DNA of 64,000 nt. Source: Sepioteuthis lessoniana (Eukaryota > Mollusca > Cephalopoda > Myopsida > Loliginidae). The DNA is taken from NCBI GenBank assembly GCA_963585895.1, contig OY757907.1, positions 111,717,502 to 111,781,501 on the forward strand, in the 5' to 3' direction. Made by a program: the position numbers and the translations under genes. The notes below the pieces were generated by a model that did no database searches, was not told the DNA's origin, and saw only the letters and a program-made list of their open reading frames with translations. The stretch's first letter is position 1. Each line of letters opens with the position of its first letter. This document shows positions 32,660 to 42,721 of this stretch, in pieces.

Positions 32660-33069
32660 TTTTGGTTGGTTGTTTTGTTTTACGGCTTATCAACATTTTT
32701 CAGGTCATTTAATACCAAATTAAATCATGTTTAAGTTTCATGGCATATCAAACATTGTTGGTTATTTAATGCACAAATCCATTTTTATACATAAAGCAGT
32801 TCTATTTCAAACAATTCAGTTTAGCATAAGTACACTGTTTATTTCTATGTAACCCATAGATAGGACCCTATCAGGTGCTACCACCCCGATCCAGAGTGGG
32901 CCCGGGAGCGATGGTTATGAAGGGGTACTCCACATTCCCCAAAGCTCCAGCATAACTGGAGTCTCACCATTAGATTGTTTTGTGCCATATCCAAGACACT
33001 CGTTGGGGGAGTTTTAACCATCTCTAAAGATACAGTCGGTGTATTCTGTTACGCCAGCCGAATTGTCTA
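32660..33069 (-). mobile_element. Element D in an RLE-LINE, with 11-bp TSD
   Basis: TSD TGGAATTTTGA at 32649-32659 and 33070-33080. This fixes D's ends: the 3' tail ends in AACAACCAACC-type repeats, the 5' end is TAGACAATTCGGCTGG. One subrepeat only (410 bp). A doubled tail motif lies at 32660-32775. Confidence 0.9.
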
Positions 33070-33270
33070 TGGAATTTTGACATAGAAGCAGTTCACTCAA
33101 TCGCGGCCATGATACCAGACCTCCAGTTAATTAAAAAGAAAGAAAAAAAAAGAACGACATCTAGTGAAAAATCTAAGAAAGCAGAAAGATAGAAAAATAC
33201 GTGAATCTTGCCTGAGAGCAGAAAAAAGCAGTGGAATATGAAGCTTACTGTGGCTCCGAATGTAGCAAGA

Positions 33271-33379
33271 TTTGGTTTCTTAGTTTAATGGGATATCAAC
33301 CTTCGTAGGTTATTTAATGATGAAGCCAACCTTCTAGAAGAACAGCACCAGTATTCTTTAATCCATTGTTGGGAGAATA
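33271..33379 (-). mobile_element. SINE-C 3' fragment in an RLE-LINE
   Basis: GGGATATCAACCTTCGTAGG, TTCTAGAAGAACAGCACCAG, ending at the core. Near-TSD TAGCAAGA / TAGTAAGA (33263-33270, 33380-33387). Confidence 0.75.
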
Positions 33380-33544
33380 TAGTAAGAGTCCGTCAGGATT
33401 TGAAAAGTAAACTGGAGATAAGAGAACGAATCCAGACCACAGCACTGTTAAAATCAGCTGAAATTCTTAAAAGAGTCCTTGAGATCTGAGGAGATTTGAT
33501 GTTACTCGGACACCAGTGAAAATCCATCAGATTTCGTGTAAAAA

Positions 33545-34191
33545 CTCTTTTTTTTTAAATCAACAGGAGTAAAATAATAAAACCACAACAACAATAAAAA
33601 TACTAGTAGTTATTTTTATTTTTTTTTGTCTTTTATTTTACCTTCGCAAATAGAATTCCATTGAGTCAATCTTTTAAAAAAAATTAATGAGAAATTTCTT
33701 AGCGTAACACTTGGCAGGCTACCAGCTTTTTCTGAAAGGCCACTTTGATATTCTCTGACCCTTAATGCTTTCGCAGGATCTTTTTTTAAGGGACCATAAT
33801 ATCCCGCACGTTATCTGATGAACACCGATGAGAAAAGACGAGAAATTGCGTGACTCAAAGACGCACGTTCTCTTGATACACTATTCAGCCAAAACGTTAC
33901 CTTCGCTGTCTATTCTTTCTCTCTCTGGTTTATCTTATTTTATTTTTTTGTGGCAGGGGTCAGATTAATAGGCCACCTTGCCATTTGCATTTGGTCATCA
34001 GTAATCGATCTTCTATTCGTTAATAAACGTGGTTTAGTGCATGTCTACGTTTTCAGACGTAAAGGAGTATCATGCGTTTGCTTTGCTGTCCATCAACGCA
34101 TTTCTACGAATTTATCAATCCATTCATCCTTCCCAGTCTTTTCCTATCGATCAAACTCCTTCTCTATCCGTCCCAGTCTGTTGCAAGACAT
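33545..34191. other. Unique sequence, pyrimidine-biased at its end
   Basis: Short overlapping frames at 33950-34382 are not recognised. Confidence 0.4.
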
Positions 34192-34312
34192 GTTTGCAAG
34201 TTATTCCTCCCAAATTGTATTGCATTGCTACCTCGCTATACATTAACTTCTTTTTACTTGCAGATGATCCATTCCAGTTTGCTCTTACCTCGCTAGTTAG
34301 CTGTCCATTTCA
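34192..34312. repeat. Segment F, uninterrupted copy
   Basis: About 120 bp (CAAATTGTATTGCATTGCTA ... ATCCATTCCAGTTTGCTC) that recurs at 42374-43682, where a SINE-A and a MAR have inserted. Confidence 0.75.
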
Positions 34313-34450
34313 GTTCATTTATCCATCATTTCAAATTAGATGCAGATACGCATTTAATGCCTACAATTTAATACAAAGATAAACTCATGAAACACTCTAG
34401 TAATGAACTTGATGAAAATTGCTCACAAGATTACGCCGCTAAACATCAAT

Positions 34451-34612
34451 GCAATTATAAATGTCATATATCTCGATATAAATAATTAAGGTGGATACAC
34501 ACACGTGTATATAGCATACACGATGGTAGCCTGAAAAGTTGATTGGCTGAAAAATATACACTCATAGAATGTGACCAAATGTGGTTTACACACAACCAAA
34601 GGTGTTGCAATG
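34451..34612. repeat. Segment G, copy 1
   Basis: GCAATTATA ... ATAATTAAGGTGGATACACA ... ATGTGACCAAATGTGGTTTA; recurs at 35302-35476 in the same direction. Confidence 0.75.
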
Positions 34613-34810
34613 TGTCTGTTTGGGACACGTTAATTATTAATGCAACATTTATAATCTTTTTTTTTTTGATATATCTATTCATTAAAGGTCTTAAATGCTC
34701 ACTTGAGTTAATCTCGTTTTTCCTTTCTGTATCAATTGATATACTAATGCTAATATTGGAACCTAGTCAGTAGGAAATGATTGAATATAATTCCTAGTAA
34801 AAGTAAGAAG

Positions 34811-35290
34811 TAAAGTTGGCAACTGTAGTTGAGGGTGACCAGAAGGCTCCCTTTTCAATAGCTACTACACCAAGGTACAGGGGAGGGCGCTACTCCTTTC
34901 CACTTTACCCTTGACACATACCTTATATTTCTGAGAGTTAAGCAAGGAGATATCAAGTACTATTTTTAAAGTCTTTGGTATGACGCAACCTGGGACTGAA
35001 CCCAGGTCTTCCTGACTATTTGCAAACACTCTACCCACTAGACCAATGAGCCGGTTTAGTAAGTAAAGTAAAGTTGGCGACCTTATTCAAGGGCGACCAG
35101 AAGGCTCCCTATTCAATAGCTACTACACTGAGTTGCCCCACTTTATCCTTGAATTGTATCTTGCTGAGTGTTAAGCAAGGATGTATCAAGTACCATTTTA
35201 AAAGTCTTTGGTATGACTTGACCTGGGATTGAACCTAGGTTTCCCGGACCTTTGGCGAACACTTTACCTACTCGACCAAAAAGCCGGTTT
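34811..35290 (-). mobile_element. Dimeric SINE-B
   Basis: Two SINE-B monomers (34811-35058 and 35068-35290) head-to-tail on the minus strand, joined by CTTTACTTTACTTACTAAAC. The downstream monomer carries GGTTGCGTCATACC and AACTCTCAGAAATATA instead of the usual GTCGAGTCATACC and AACACTCAGCATTATA. The same junction and variants occur at 44368-44766. Confidence 0.87.
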
Positions 35291-35301
35291 AGTACTTCCT
35301 T

Positions 35302-35476
35302 GCAATTATATGTTATATATCTCTGGATAAATAATTAAAGTGGATACACACACACATACATACATATACACACACACGAGAGTCGGTTGAAAGGTTCATT
35401 GGCTGATAGGCTGAAAAAGTACTCTCATGGTATGTGACCAAATAGGGTTTACACACTACCATCGATGTTGCAGTGC
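35302..35476. repeat. Segment G, copy 2
   Basis: ATAATTAAAGTGGATACACA, GAAAGGTTCATTGGCTGATA, TATGTGACCAAATAGGGTTT. About 70-75% like copy 1 by eye, with an expanded (CA)/(CATA) stretch. Confidence 0.75.
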
Positions 35477-35687
35477 TTGGTTCTCATTATATTAAAAGTC
35501 ATCAACAGCAAATAATACATTGTATGAATCTATCAGTCTTTCTTTGTGGATAAATATACAATAACTCATGTCCCCATGACAATCTCATTAATTATAGTTT
35601 CATGTACTTCTACCAAAAAAACAAAAAACAACAACAAACATGAAACTAAAAGTTATGACACTCATTAGAAATTGAGATAGATATTTT
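35477..35687. other. Unique sequence
   Basis: Nothing recognised. Confidence 0.4.
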
Positions 35688-35815
35688 TCTTCTTTGTTTA
35701 ATTGCATGTCAGCCTTCGTAGGTTATTTAATATCAAAGCTGAACTCGTAGAAGAACGGCCATGATACTACTTAACCTATAGCAGAGAAGATAAGACGGTT
35801 TATACCATTCAGAAA
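35688..35815 (-). mobile_element. SINE-C 3' fragment
   Basis: TTGCATGTCAGCCTTCGTAG, GTTATTTAATATCAAAGC, CGTAGAAGAACGGCCATGAT. Confidence 0.7.
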
Positions 35816-36154
35816 TGAAGATACATTTTTATTTTAGGTTTTTGTCCTGCCCAACTGAACATCATTGAGCACTTGTCTGATTCATAGAAAAACAGTTTCA
35901 TAACGATTTATTTATTACACTATTATATATATATTATAACCTGCGATATGTCATTAATTGTTACCAAAAGTCCTGACCTAACCCCTGTTTTTTATGTAAG
36001 TGCATGAGAATGAGAAAAAAATGCTGTTAAAAAAGCATTTCTTTTGTAAGAGAACCACTGTAGGGAGACAAATTTCGTCTTTACTTGGGCTAGGGAGTGA
36101 GAATTAAACTCTTTTAATCTTTCTGTTCTTGTCCTTATTCTTCATGTACAATGA

Positions 36155-36335
36155 ATAAAACGTTAATATTTTCAAAATAGTCCCTTTTCAAATTCAATAC
36201 ACTTATTCCAGCCGATTATCCTTCAGCCGAAGCACCTCTGAAACTCTTTTGACATGGTGTGACGATGTGCCGTACTATTTCTTTTCATGTCCTTCACGTC
36301 CTCTAAGTGTAATCTTGAGACGAATATTCAGTTAA
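36155..36335 (-). mobile_element. Second mariner-like family, transposase C-terminus
   Basis: Minus strand reads TMSKEFQRCFG then IIGWNKCIEFEKGLF, like the FQKCFQQWKHRWNKCIEFEGDYFEGD-type end of mariner transposases. Not the MAR family, whose end reads FQKLLERYNKCIAAG. One in-frame stop; termini not found. Confidence 0.5.
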
Positions 36336-36539
36336 CTATAGAGTTTTGAACATTCCGTTGTCTTGGTTATTGGAAATATTATTTGAGTAAGCAGAAGTAA
36401 GAAAGAAATCACGAGAAAAAAAAACTCCACCGTCCTAAAAAAGCGGATATATTGATTTTGAAGTAAAGAGAAATAGAAAAAGAGGAGAATGAACAAGAAG
36501 TGACACAGAGAAGAGAGAAGATTGAATTATTGACAATTA

Positions 36540-37270
36540 TTAATTGAGTGAGGAAACAAAAGAGAAACAGAGGGGAGGAGTAGAAGAGAAGAGATAACGA
36601 GGAAAAAGAAGAGAGAGTTGGGTAATAGAACATAAAGAGAGTGGGGAAATAGAAAAGAAATAAAGGTTGATAACGGAAGAAAGAGGGACTGAAGGAAAAG
36701 AAGACAAAGAGAGCAGAAGAAGAGAAGAGAAAAAGAGGGTGGGAAGAGAAGAGAAAGCAAGTGAGAGAATAGAAGAGAAAGAGTGTGGTGGAACGGAAGA
36801 GAGAGCAAGCTGGAGAATAGAAGAGAAAGAGAGTGGAAGAACGGAAGAGAGAGCAAGTGGGAGAATAGAAGAGAAAGAGAGTGGAAGAACGGAAGAGAGA
36901 GCAAGTGGGAGAACGGAAGAGAAAGAGAGTGGTGGAACGGAACAGAGAGCAAGTGGGAAAATAGAAGAGAAAGAGAGTGGTGGAATGGAAGAGAGAGCAA
37001 GTGGGAGAACGGAAGAGAGAGCAAGTGGGAGAACAGAAGAGAAAGCGAGTGGGAGAATAGAAGAGAAAGAGAGTGGTAGAAGAGAAGAGAAAGAGAATAG
37101 GATAATAGAAGAGAAAGAGAGTGGGGGAACAGAAGAGAAAGAGGAAATATAAAAGAAATAGAGTGGGAGAACGGATATGAAAGAGAATGAGGAAGTAGAA
37201 GAGAAAGAGAGTGGGAGAACAGAAGAAAAACCGAATAAAGGAACGCAAGAGAAAGAGAGTGATAAGCAAT
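36540..37270. repeat. 24-bp purine minisatellite with 48-bp higher-order unit
   Basis: The core (36720-37150) is a tandem array of 24-bp units, two types alternating: GAAGAGAGAGCAAGTGGGAG and GAAGAGAAAGAGAGTGGAAG. Because 24 is a multiple of 3 and stops are absent, frames stay open on both strands (161 codons plus; 253 and 291 codons minus), reading EERASGRI/EEKESGRT or Ser/Leu/Phe runs. I treat these as non-coding. Confidence 0.9.
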
Positions 37271-37274
37271 GTAC

Positions 37275-37843
37275 CTATCCTCATTCAACTCTAATTTATG
37301 ATGCCTGTCAGACTATAAACAGAGTATAATAATATCTATTAGAAAGAGTTAAGGTTTATGTTGCTTCCTCATATCTGAAAAGATGTCATCATCTTATTTA
37401 TTCATTTCTTTTTTACCGTAGTTAAACAAGCTCAAGTTCTATCTACGTAGGTTTCGAGACAAAAAATTGGATTGATTGAAAAATGAACGTGTCGAAAGAT
37501 AAACGGATAGTTTTGTAAGAAACTTGAGCTAAATAGAGAATCTTCCTTAGATTAAATCATACAGACATTACACTGCATTTCTGAACAATTTATGATGAAA
37601 AAATGGAATTCAAAATTACTGCACGAACCAATGGAATATAGACGGGGATCAAATTGAAAGAATAACAGACACCCGACCAAGCAGAAAAAATAAGATTTTT
37701 CGACTTAATGAACAGGGTAAATTATGCCCGGATGTTTAAGTTTCTTTATCTGTTTATCTTCTAGGATCAAAGTATAGTATCTGTGCGCCCGGACATGAAA
37801 TAGTGTCACTTCCCGGCTTTTCTACCTAATACCACGATGATTG
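37275..37843. other. Unique sequence
   Basis: Nothing recognised. Confidence 0.45.
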
Positions 37844-37844
37844 A

Positions 37845-38060
37845 TGTTAACGGCATGTCAACCCGTCTAGGATTGTGTTATACCTTGAGTTTAGGGAATC
37901 ATATACAATGTACGTTCACACATCTATTTTTGTAAAATTGTTTCGGAAGGGGTTTTTCGCAGAGTTATATGATATCAAGTATTCCGATCTAATACTAATA
38001 TTTTCAACGCACTTAAATCGTTTCAAGTAAGTATTTTTCTTTAATAATAATCATTTGTTT
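37845..38060 (-). mobile_element. Element D, T2 tail and subrepeats
   Basis: TTGATGTTAACGGCATGTCA, CCCGTCTAGGATTGTG, then TATGATATCAAGTATTCCGA and further subrepeats. Ends where another D begins. Confidence 0.6.
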
Positions 38061-38073
38061 GAAAACATTGTCG

Positions 38074-39146
38074 GTTGTTTGGTTGAGTTTTACGACGTTG
38101 TTTGGTTGAGTTTTACGATAACCATTGTCGGTTATTTAATGCCGAATCCTGTATATACACAGTCTTATTAAGGGAAGGCTTTGTAGGTTACACTTTAAAA
38201 CGGTTCAAAGTTCATTTGTTTGCATACAATTAAACACTTTCAAGCGATACGATTGTTTGCACATAGATGGTTTTCTAGTAGTACTATTTATCATTAATAA
38301 GTAATCAAATAGTCCTATTTGAATGAATAATATTAATAGTAAATTCTCCAACTTACAGTATTAACGTTTCCACACTAAATGGTAGCTCTCTGAAACTAAT
38401 GGACAATTTCATCTACCTAGGAAGAAGTGTCTCATCAACCGAGAAAGACGTCAACACACGACTAGCAAAGACATGGATAGCCTATTAATCATATGGAAGT
38501 CAGACCTGACCGATAAAATAAAACGCTGTTTTTTCCAAGCGGCGATCGTGTCGCTATAAGGATGCACCCCATGGACGGTAACTAAACGTATGGAAAAAAA
38601 GCTTGACGGCAATTACACAAGAATACTGCGACTGTACTGAACAAGTCCTGGAGGCAAGATCCCACAAAACAACAACAATACGGCCGTCTACCACCCATCA
38701 CAAAGACTATCAAAGTTAGACGAACCAGACATGCGGGACACTGCTGGTTAAGTAAGGACGAACTCATTAGGGAAATACTCATGTGGAACCCTTCACGTGG
38801 ACGAGCAAAGGCAGGACGACCAGCAAGAACCTATATACATACGCTCTGTGCCGATACAGTATGTAGCCTTGAACATTTCCCCCGAGAAATGGGCGATAGG
38901 AACGGGTGATGAGAGAGGATCAGGGAGATCGATGTTGGTAGGGTGACATGATGATGACTAACAATAAATAATTAGTAAATAATTGAATAGTCCAATTCAA
39001 GTAATAGATGAGAGCTTAACTGGTAGATAGGTAAACATTTAACATTCCCTTAAGCTATTGGGCCATCAGATGGTTTTGTGGCCTATTCAGAAACCCCCTC
39101 TGTAAAGATGCAGTCGGTGTATCCTTAAGCCCCAGTCAACTCGGCG
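38074..39146 (-). mobile_element. Element D split by an RTE
   Basis: A tail start duplicated in tandem (GTTGTTTGGTTGAGTTTTAC at 38074 and 38099), subrepeats to 38344, then RTE, then a decayed body and the 5' hairpin region (CAGTCGGTGTATCCTTAAGC, CAACTCGGCG). Confidence 0.75.
38345..38958 (+). mobile_element. RTE LINE, 5' truncated
   Basis: Codes in broken frames for LKLMDNFIYLGRSVSSTEKD, KSDLTDKIKRCFFQAAI, WRQDPTKQQQYGRLPPITKT, VRRTRHAGHCW and ERIREI, ending in (ATG)n. Many frameshifts. Confidence 0.85.
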
Positions 39147-39485
39147 AATAGTTGTATGGTTACTAGTAACCATTAATACTTCTAATTAGACAAGTATGAC
39201 TTCAGGTAATTATTCTTAATAGGTATAATTTATATGATGTCAAGTATTGCTAATACAAATAATTTCCAACGGAGCTATTTTATCAATGGATGGGAGCCTA
39301 ACGTGTACACCTGCTCCAGTTCAATGTAGACCTGAGAATAATGGCAATTAAGGGGTGCTCCACGCTACCCAGAACTGGAATCGCACATCAGATGCAGTTT
39401 ATTGCCATCCCCAAGACACCTATTTTTCGATAGGGGTCTTACCCATCTGCAGAACATAACGTCAGTGTATTTTATCAATAGGGCG
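39147..39485 (-). mobile_element. Element D, diverged
   Basis: Subrepeats (ATGATGTCAAGTATTGCTAA), body (TGTAGACCTGAGAATAATGG, CAGATGCAGTTTATTGCCAT) and hairpin region (CGTCAGTGTATTTTATC). Confidence 0.65.
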
Positions 39486-39489
39486 TCTT

Positions 39490-39691
39490 CTTGCATAGTG
39501 TTTAAACTTGATTTTCTGTTTGAGTAATCCTGATATTTTTGTTTTTGGGAAGTATTCAATTTTATATCTTTTGAATAATGTTACTTTTCATTTGATTATT
39601 TACTCATAGACTTTTTTATTACACAGATGCAAATGTATGATCCAAGTCATAATTGCCAATCCCTTAGTAAATAACCTCATTATTTTTCGGA

Positions 39692-39727
<36 letters not shown>

Positions 39728-40138
39728 GCATGTATGCAGGAGAGAGAAAGTAGAAAGCAAGATTGGTAAACACATTGATAATTGTAACAACAAGGTCATC
39801 ATTGTCTCATTAATACAATGTGCTATTGTCTAACTCAACTTAATTTTCTCCAGATTTGGGGATCGCCAGGCCAATTTGTATCATATGTCACTTTACGTCT
39901 AAGTGAAAAATGACACATCGTTTCATTACCCTTAAGACCATGACATAAAAGAATACCGATACCGAGACACAAAAGCCTTTTATCTCAAAACTGTGACTGT
40001 CATTTAAAAAGCGTCAAATGCACATGTATACGAAGAATAAAGAACTGAATATCAACTTAGAAATTGGTGTGCGTGTTTTTAGGAAGTTTAATCTCATCTG
40101 GAATGCATTCACAATTGCAAAGATCTAAATATAAATCA
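39490..40138. other. Unique sequence with (TA)n
   Basis: (TA)n at about 39697-39724. No gene seen. Confidence 0.45.
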
Positions 40139-40328
40139 GGGGTGTCCTCGTGGTGTAATGGTAAAAGCGATGGACTACAGAATCGTAGTACGCGCTATTA
40201 CCCTTAGGCAAATACCCTTAGGAAAGGTATGAACCCCCTTATCCTCCCAGCTATGAGTTAAATAGTACAACTACTGTTCTTCTAGGAGAATGGCTTTGGC
40301 ATTAAATAACCTACAAAGATTGATTAAT
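40139..40328 (+). mobile_element. SINE-C, nearly full length
   Basis: GGGGTGTCCTCGTGGTGTAA head (perfect A box TGGTGTAATGG), B box deleted, core AAATACCCTTAGGAAAGGTA, CAACTACTGTTCTTCTAGGA and the tail GGCATTAAATAACCTACAAA. Another tail-like motif follows at 40330-40365. Confidence 0.82.
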
Positions 40329-40533
40329 ATTTAGGTTTGGTTTAATGGCATATCAAAGTCACTATTAATATCTTGATAAACGAGCTTTCTTACCCTCATT
40401 CGGTGGTTGAAGCTAAGGTTTAATAAAATACGTACAATTCTTAGTGGTTAGAGTACAAATCGGTTGTTTCGCTTGCACATTGCAAATTTGTTAAAAGATA
40501 TTATAAACTATTCAATGGGCATCTGTTTATCGG

Positions 40534-40823
40534 AGGTGCTCGTGGTGTAGTCGTTATTGCCGTAGGAAATGAACACGGCGATACGAGTTCAAATCATGGA
40601 CGAGACTGATTGCATTTCACATAACACTAATACCCTTGGGAAAGGTATGAATCCAATTATTCTCCCTCCAGCTATGGGTAAATAGTAGGACAGACTAGGT
40701 TCTTCAGCCTTGGTGAGGCAACTAGTCTAGGAGAAGGAAAACTCTGAATTCAAACCTGTTAAACTCCGCCTAAAAATTGACCTTGTGTCATATCCTGCCC
40801 GAGCGGAGGGGTTGGTAAATAGT
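40534..40823 (+). mobile_element. SINE-A with perfect 13-bp TSD
   Basis: TSD ATCTGTTTATCGG at 40521-40533 and 40824-40836. Full length, well preserved. Confidence 0.93.
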
Positions 40824-40887
40824 ATCTGTTTATCGGGAAAAAATTCACTAGAAATTAATTCATGACATCTAAATTGCCCTATTTTGA

Positions 40888-41096
40888 TTTCTTTGTTTTT
40901 GTTAGCATATCAACATTGATTGGTTATTCAATGCCAAAGTCATCATTTTCAAGCGATACAATTTAACTCATGGGACAAATGGATTCATGCCTTTCGCAAT
41001 AGACTTAGTCCGAAAGTGAACGTAATGATATAAATGGAATTCGAACTTGCTCACAAAGATGTCGCAATCCTGCACGTTAGCCACAACGGCACGTTG
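40888..41096 (-). mobile_element. SINE-C, full length
   Basis: Tail GTTAGCATATCAACATTGAT, core, GTCCGAAAGTGAACGTAATG, B box inverse GGAATTCGAACTTG, head AGCCACAACGGCAC in inverse. Confidence 0.83.
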
Positions 41097-41099
41097 GAA

Positions 41100-41460
41100 A
41101 TAATTTGATATTTATTAAACTTTTGATACACAAATAAAACGCAAAAAACAGATCAACTCGAAAACCAGATTTCAAAGAAGGATGTAGCACATGGCAATAT
41201 CAAACTAAATGAAATCAAGCACACAGCTAGATATGCACGTTTCCTTTTAACGATGATTGCATCAAAATTTTGATGATAAATTCGCCTCCATAAATTTTAC
41301 TTCTTATATTTCGATAAAACTGTTAAATTCAAAACGCCAAAACTTTTCAATAAAAAATGAAAAAAGATTATCTACACGTCCTGTTACAATAAGAAACTTC
41401 AAAAATAGTCAATGTCTGGTCATAACCTATTATGTAGTTAGGAGATATATATCAAATATA
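41100..41460. other. Unique sequence
   Basis: Nothing recognised. Confidence 0.45.
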
Positions 41461-41461
41461 T

Positions 41462-41974
41462 ATGATTTGTAAACATTTTGTTGATAACATTTTTAAACGA
41501 ACCAGACTTAATTTGTTTGCACACAGGAAAATAATTTCAAGCATTTCTATCTAATACTAATAATTCTATGATGTAAAACCAATAACTCACACTTAGGTGG
41601 TTTCAAGCAATTTTATTCAACACTAATTATTCTATTCAATATAAATCATTCATTTGTACGCAGTTAGATAGTTCCAAGTATTCCACTGTAATACTTACAA
41701 TTCAATTTAACATCAGTCATTTGTTTGCATATTGTTAAATGGTCAAACAGTTCTATTTAATCCATAGATGGGACCCTAAAATGTACTAACACTCTGCATC
41801 CGAGTGAACCTTGGGGTAATAGCAATGAAGGGTTACTCCACACTTCGCAAAATTCCAGGATTGGAGTCTCACCATCAGAGGGTTTAGTGTCATATCCAAG
41901 CAACTCGATGTTGTTGTTGTTAGCCCCTGTAGAGAAGCAGGCGGTGTATTTTACTGCTCCATCTGCCTGGGCTG
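41462..41974 (-). mobile_element. Element D with four subrepeats, tail lost
   Basis: Subrepeats around TTTCAAGCATTTCTATCTAA and GTTCCAAGTATTCCACTGTA, body (ACCATCAGAGGGTTTAGTGT), 5' region GCGGTGTATTTTACTGCTCC. Confidence 0.83.
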
Positions 41975-41975
41975 A

Positions 41976-42373
41976 TTGCCATCTGGGTGACCGAGTTAAT
42001 GACAGAAGTGTGGAAAGTGATTTTTACCTATCTTCTTTCAATTATCAGACAATTCACTTTTGTTAGATTTCCCAGAATAAATAACGAGATAATTTACGTA
42101 TAGATCAGCACTTCAATTTTTGCACGGTCTCAAGGTGGTTGTATCCGTCTTATTAGCAAGTCAAGAACACAGGAGCAACAGTTAAGAGAAATCTTTTGAA
42201 ATCATTCAAGTGAACAGAAAGGTGATAAAAGAGACAGTATGGGAAGTAAAAAATTGAAAGGCCTGAGAAATTTTAAAAGTAGGAAAAACACAAATCAACA
42301 CAGAGAAGATTAAAGTATAGGATGTTATAGTCCCCCACTTTCCGACTGAGGGCCACAATAAATTACTCAGGAA
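41976..42373. other. Unique sequence
   Basis: Nothing recognised. Confidence 0.45.
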
Positions 42374-42422
42374 GGTTTACAAGTTATTATTCCTAAATTG
42401 TATTACATCGCTACCTCGCTAT

Positions 42423-42708
42423 CATATTTACCAACCCCTCCGCTAGGGCAGGATGTGACACAAGGTCAGTTTTTAAGCGGAGTTTAACAGGTTTGAATTC
42501 AGAGTTTTCCTTCTCCGAGACTAGTTGCCTCACCAAAGCTGAAGAGCCTAGTCTACCGTACTATTTACCCATAGCTGGAGAGAGAATAATTGGATTCATA
42601 CCTTTCCCAAGGGCATTAGTGCTATGTAAAATGCAATTAGTCTCGTCCAGGATTCGAACTCGCATCGCCGTGTCCATTTCCTAGGACGGTAGCCATTACA
42701 CCACGGGC
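42423..42708 (-). mobile_element. SINE-A with 10-bp TSD
   Basis: TSD ACCTCGCTAT at 42413-42422 and 42709-42718. Full length; empty site visible at 34230-34240. Confidence 0.92.
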
Positions 42709-42721
42709 ACCTCGCTATATA

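Larger units (their letters stand above)
32524..33540 (+). mobile_element. RLE-LINE fragment split by D and by SINE-C
   Basis: Reads IISESNKLTRRE, then YMHNLNAVREKETDKILWNF; D (32660-33069) interrupts at WNFD; then IPDLQLIKK, WNMKLTVAPNVARF; a SINE-C piece (33271-33379); then KLEIRERIQTTALLKSAEIL and KRVLEI. A (TAA)n run at 32524-32562 begins at the two Ile codons of HIIS. Part of the protein between CCHC and YMHN is deleted. Confidence 0.8.

Noticed and set aside
36409-37288. Open frames of 161, 253 and 291 codons
   Set aside because: They arise because a stop-free 24-bp repeat keeps all frames open; composition is pure low complexity and no domain is seen.
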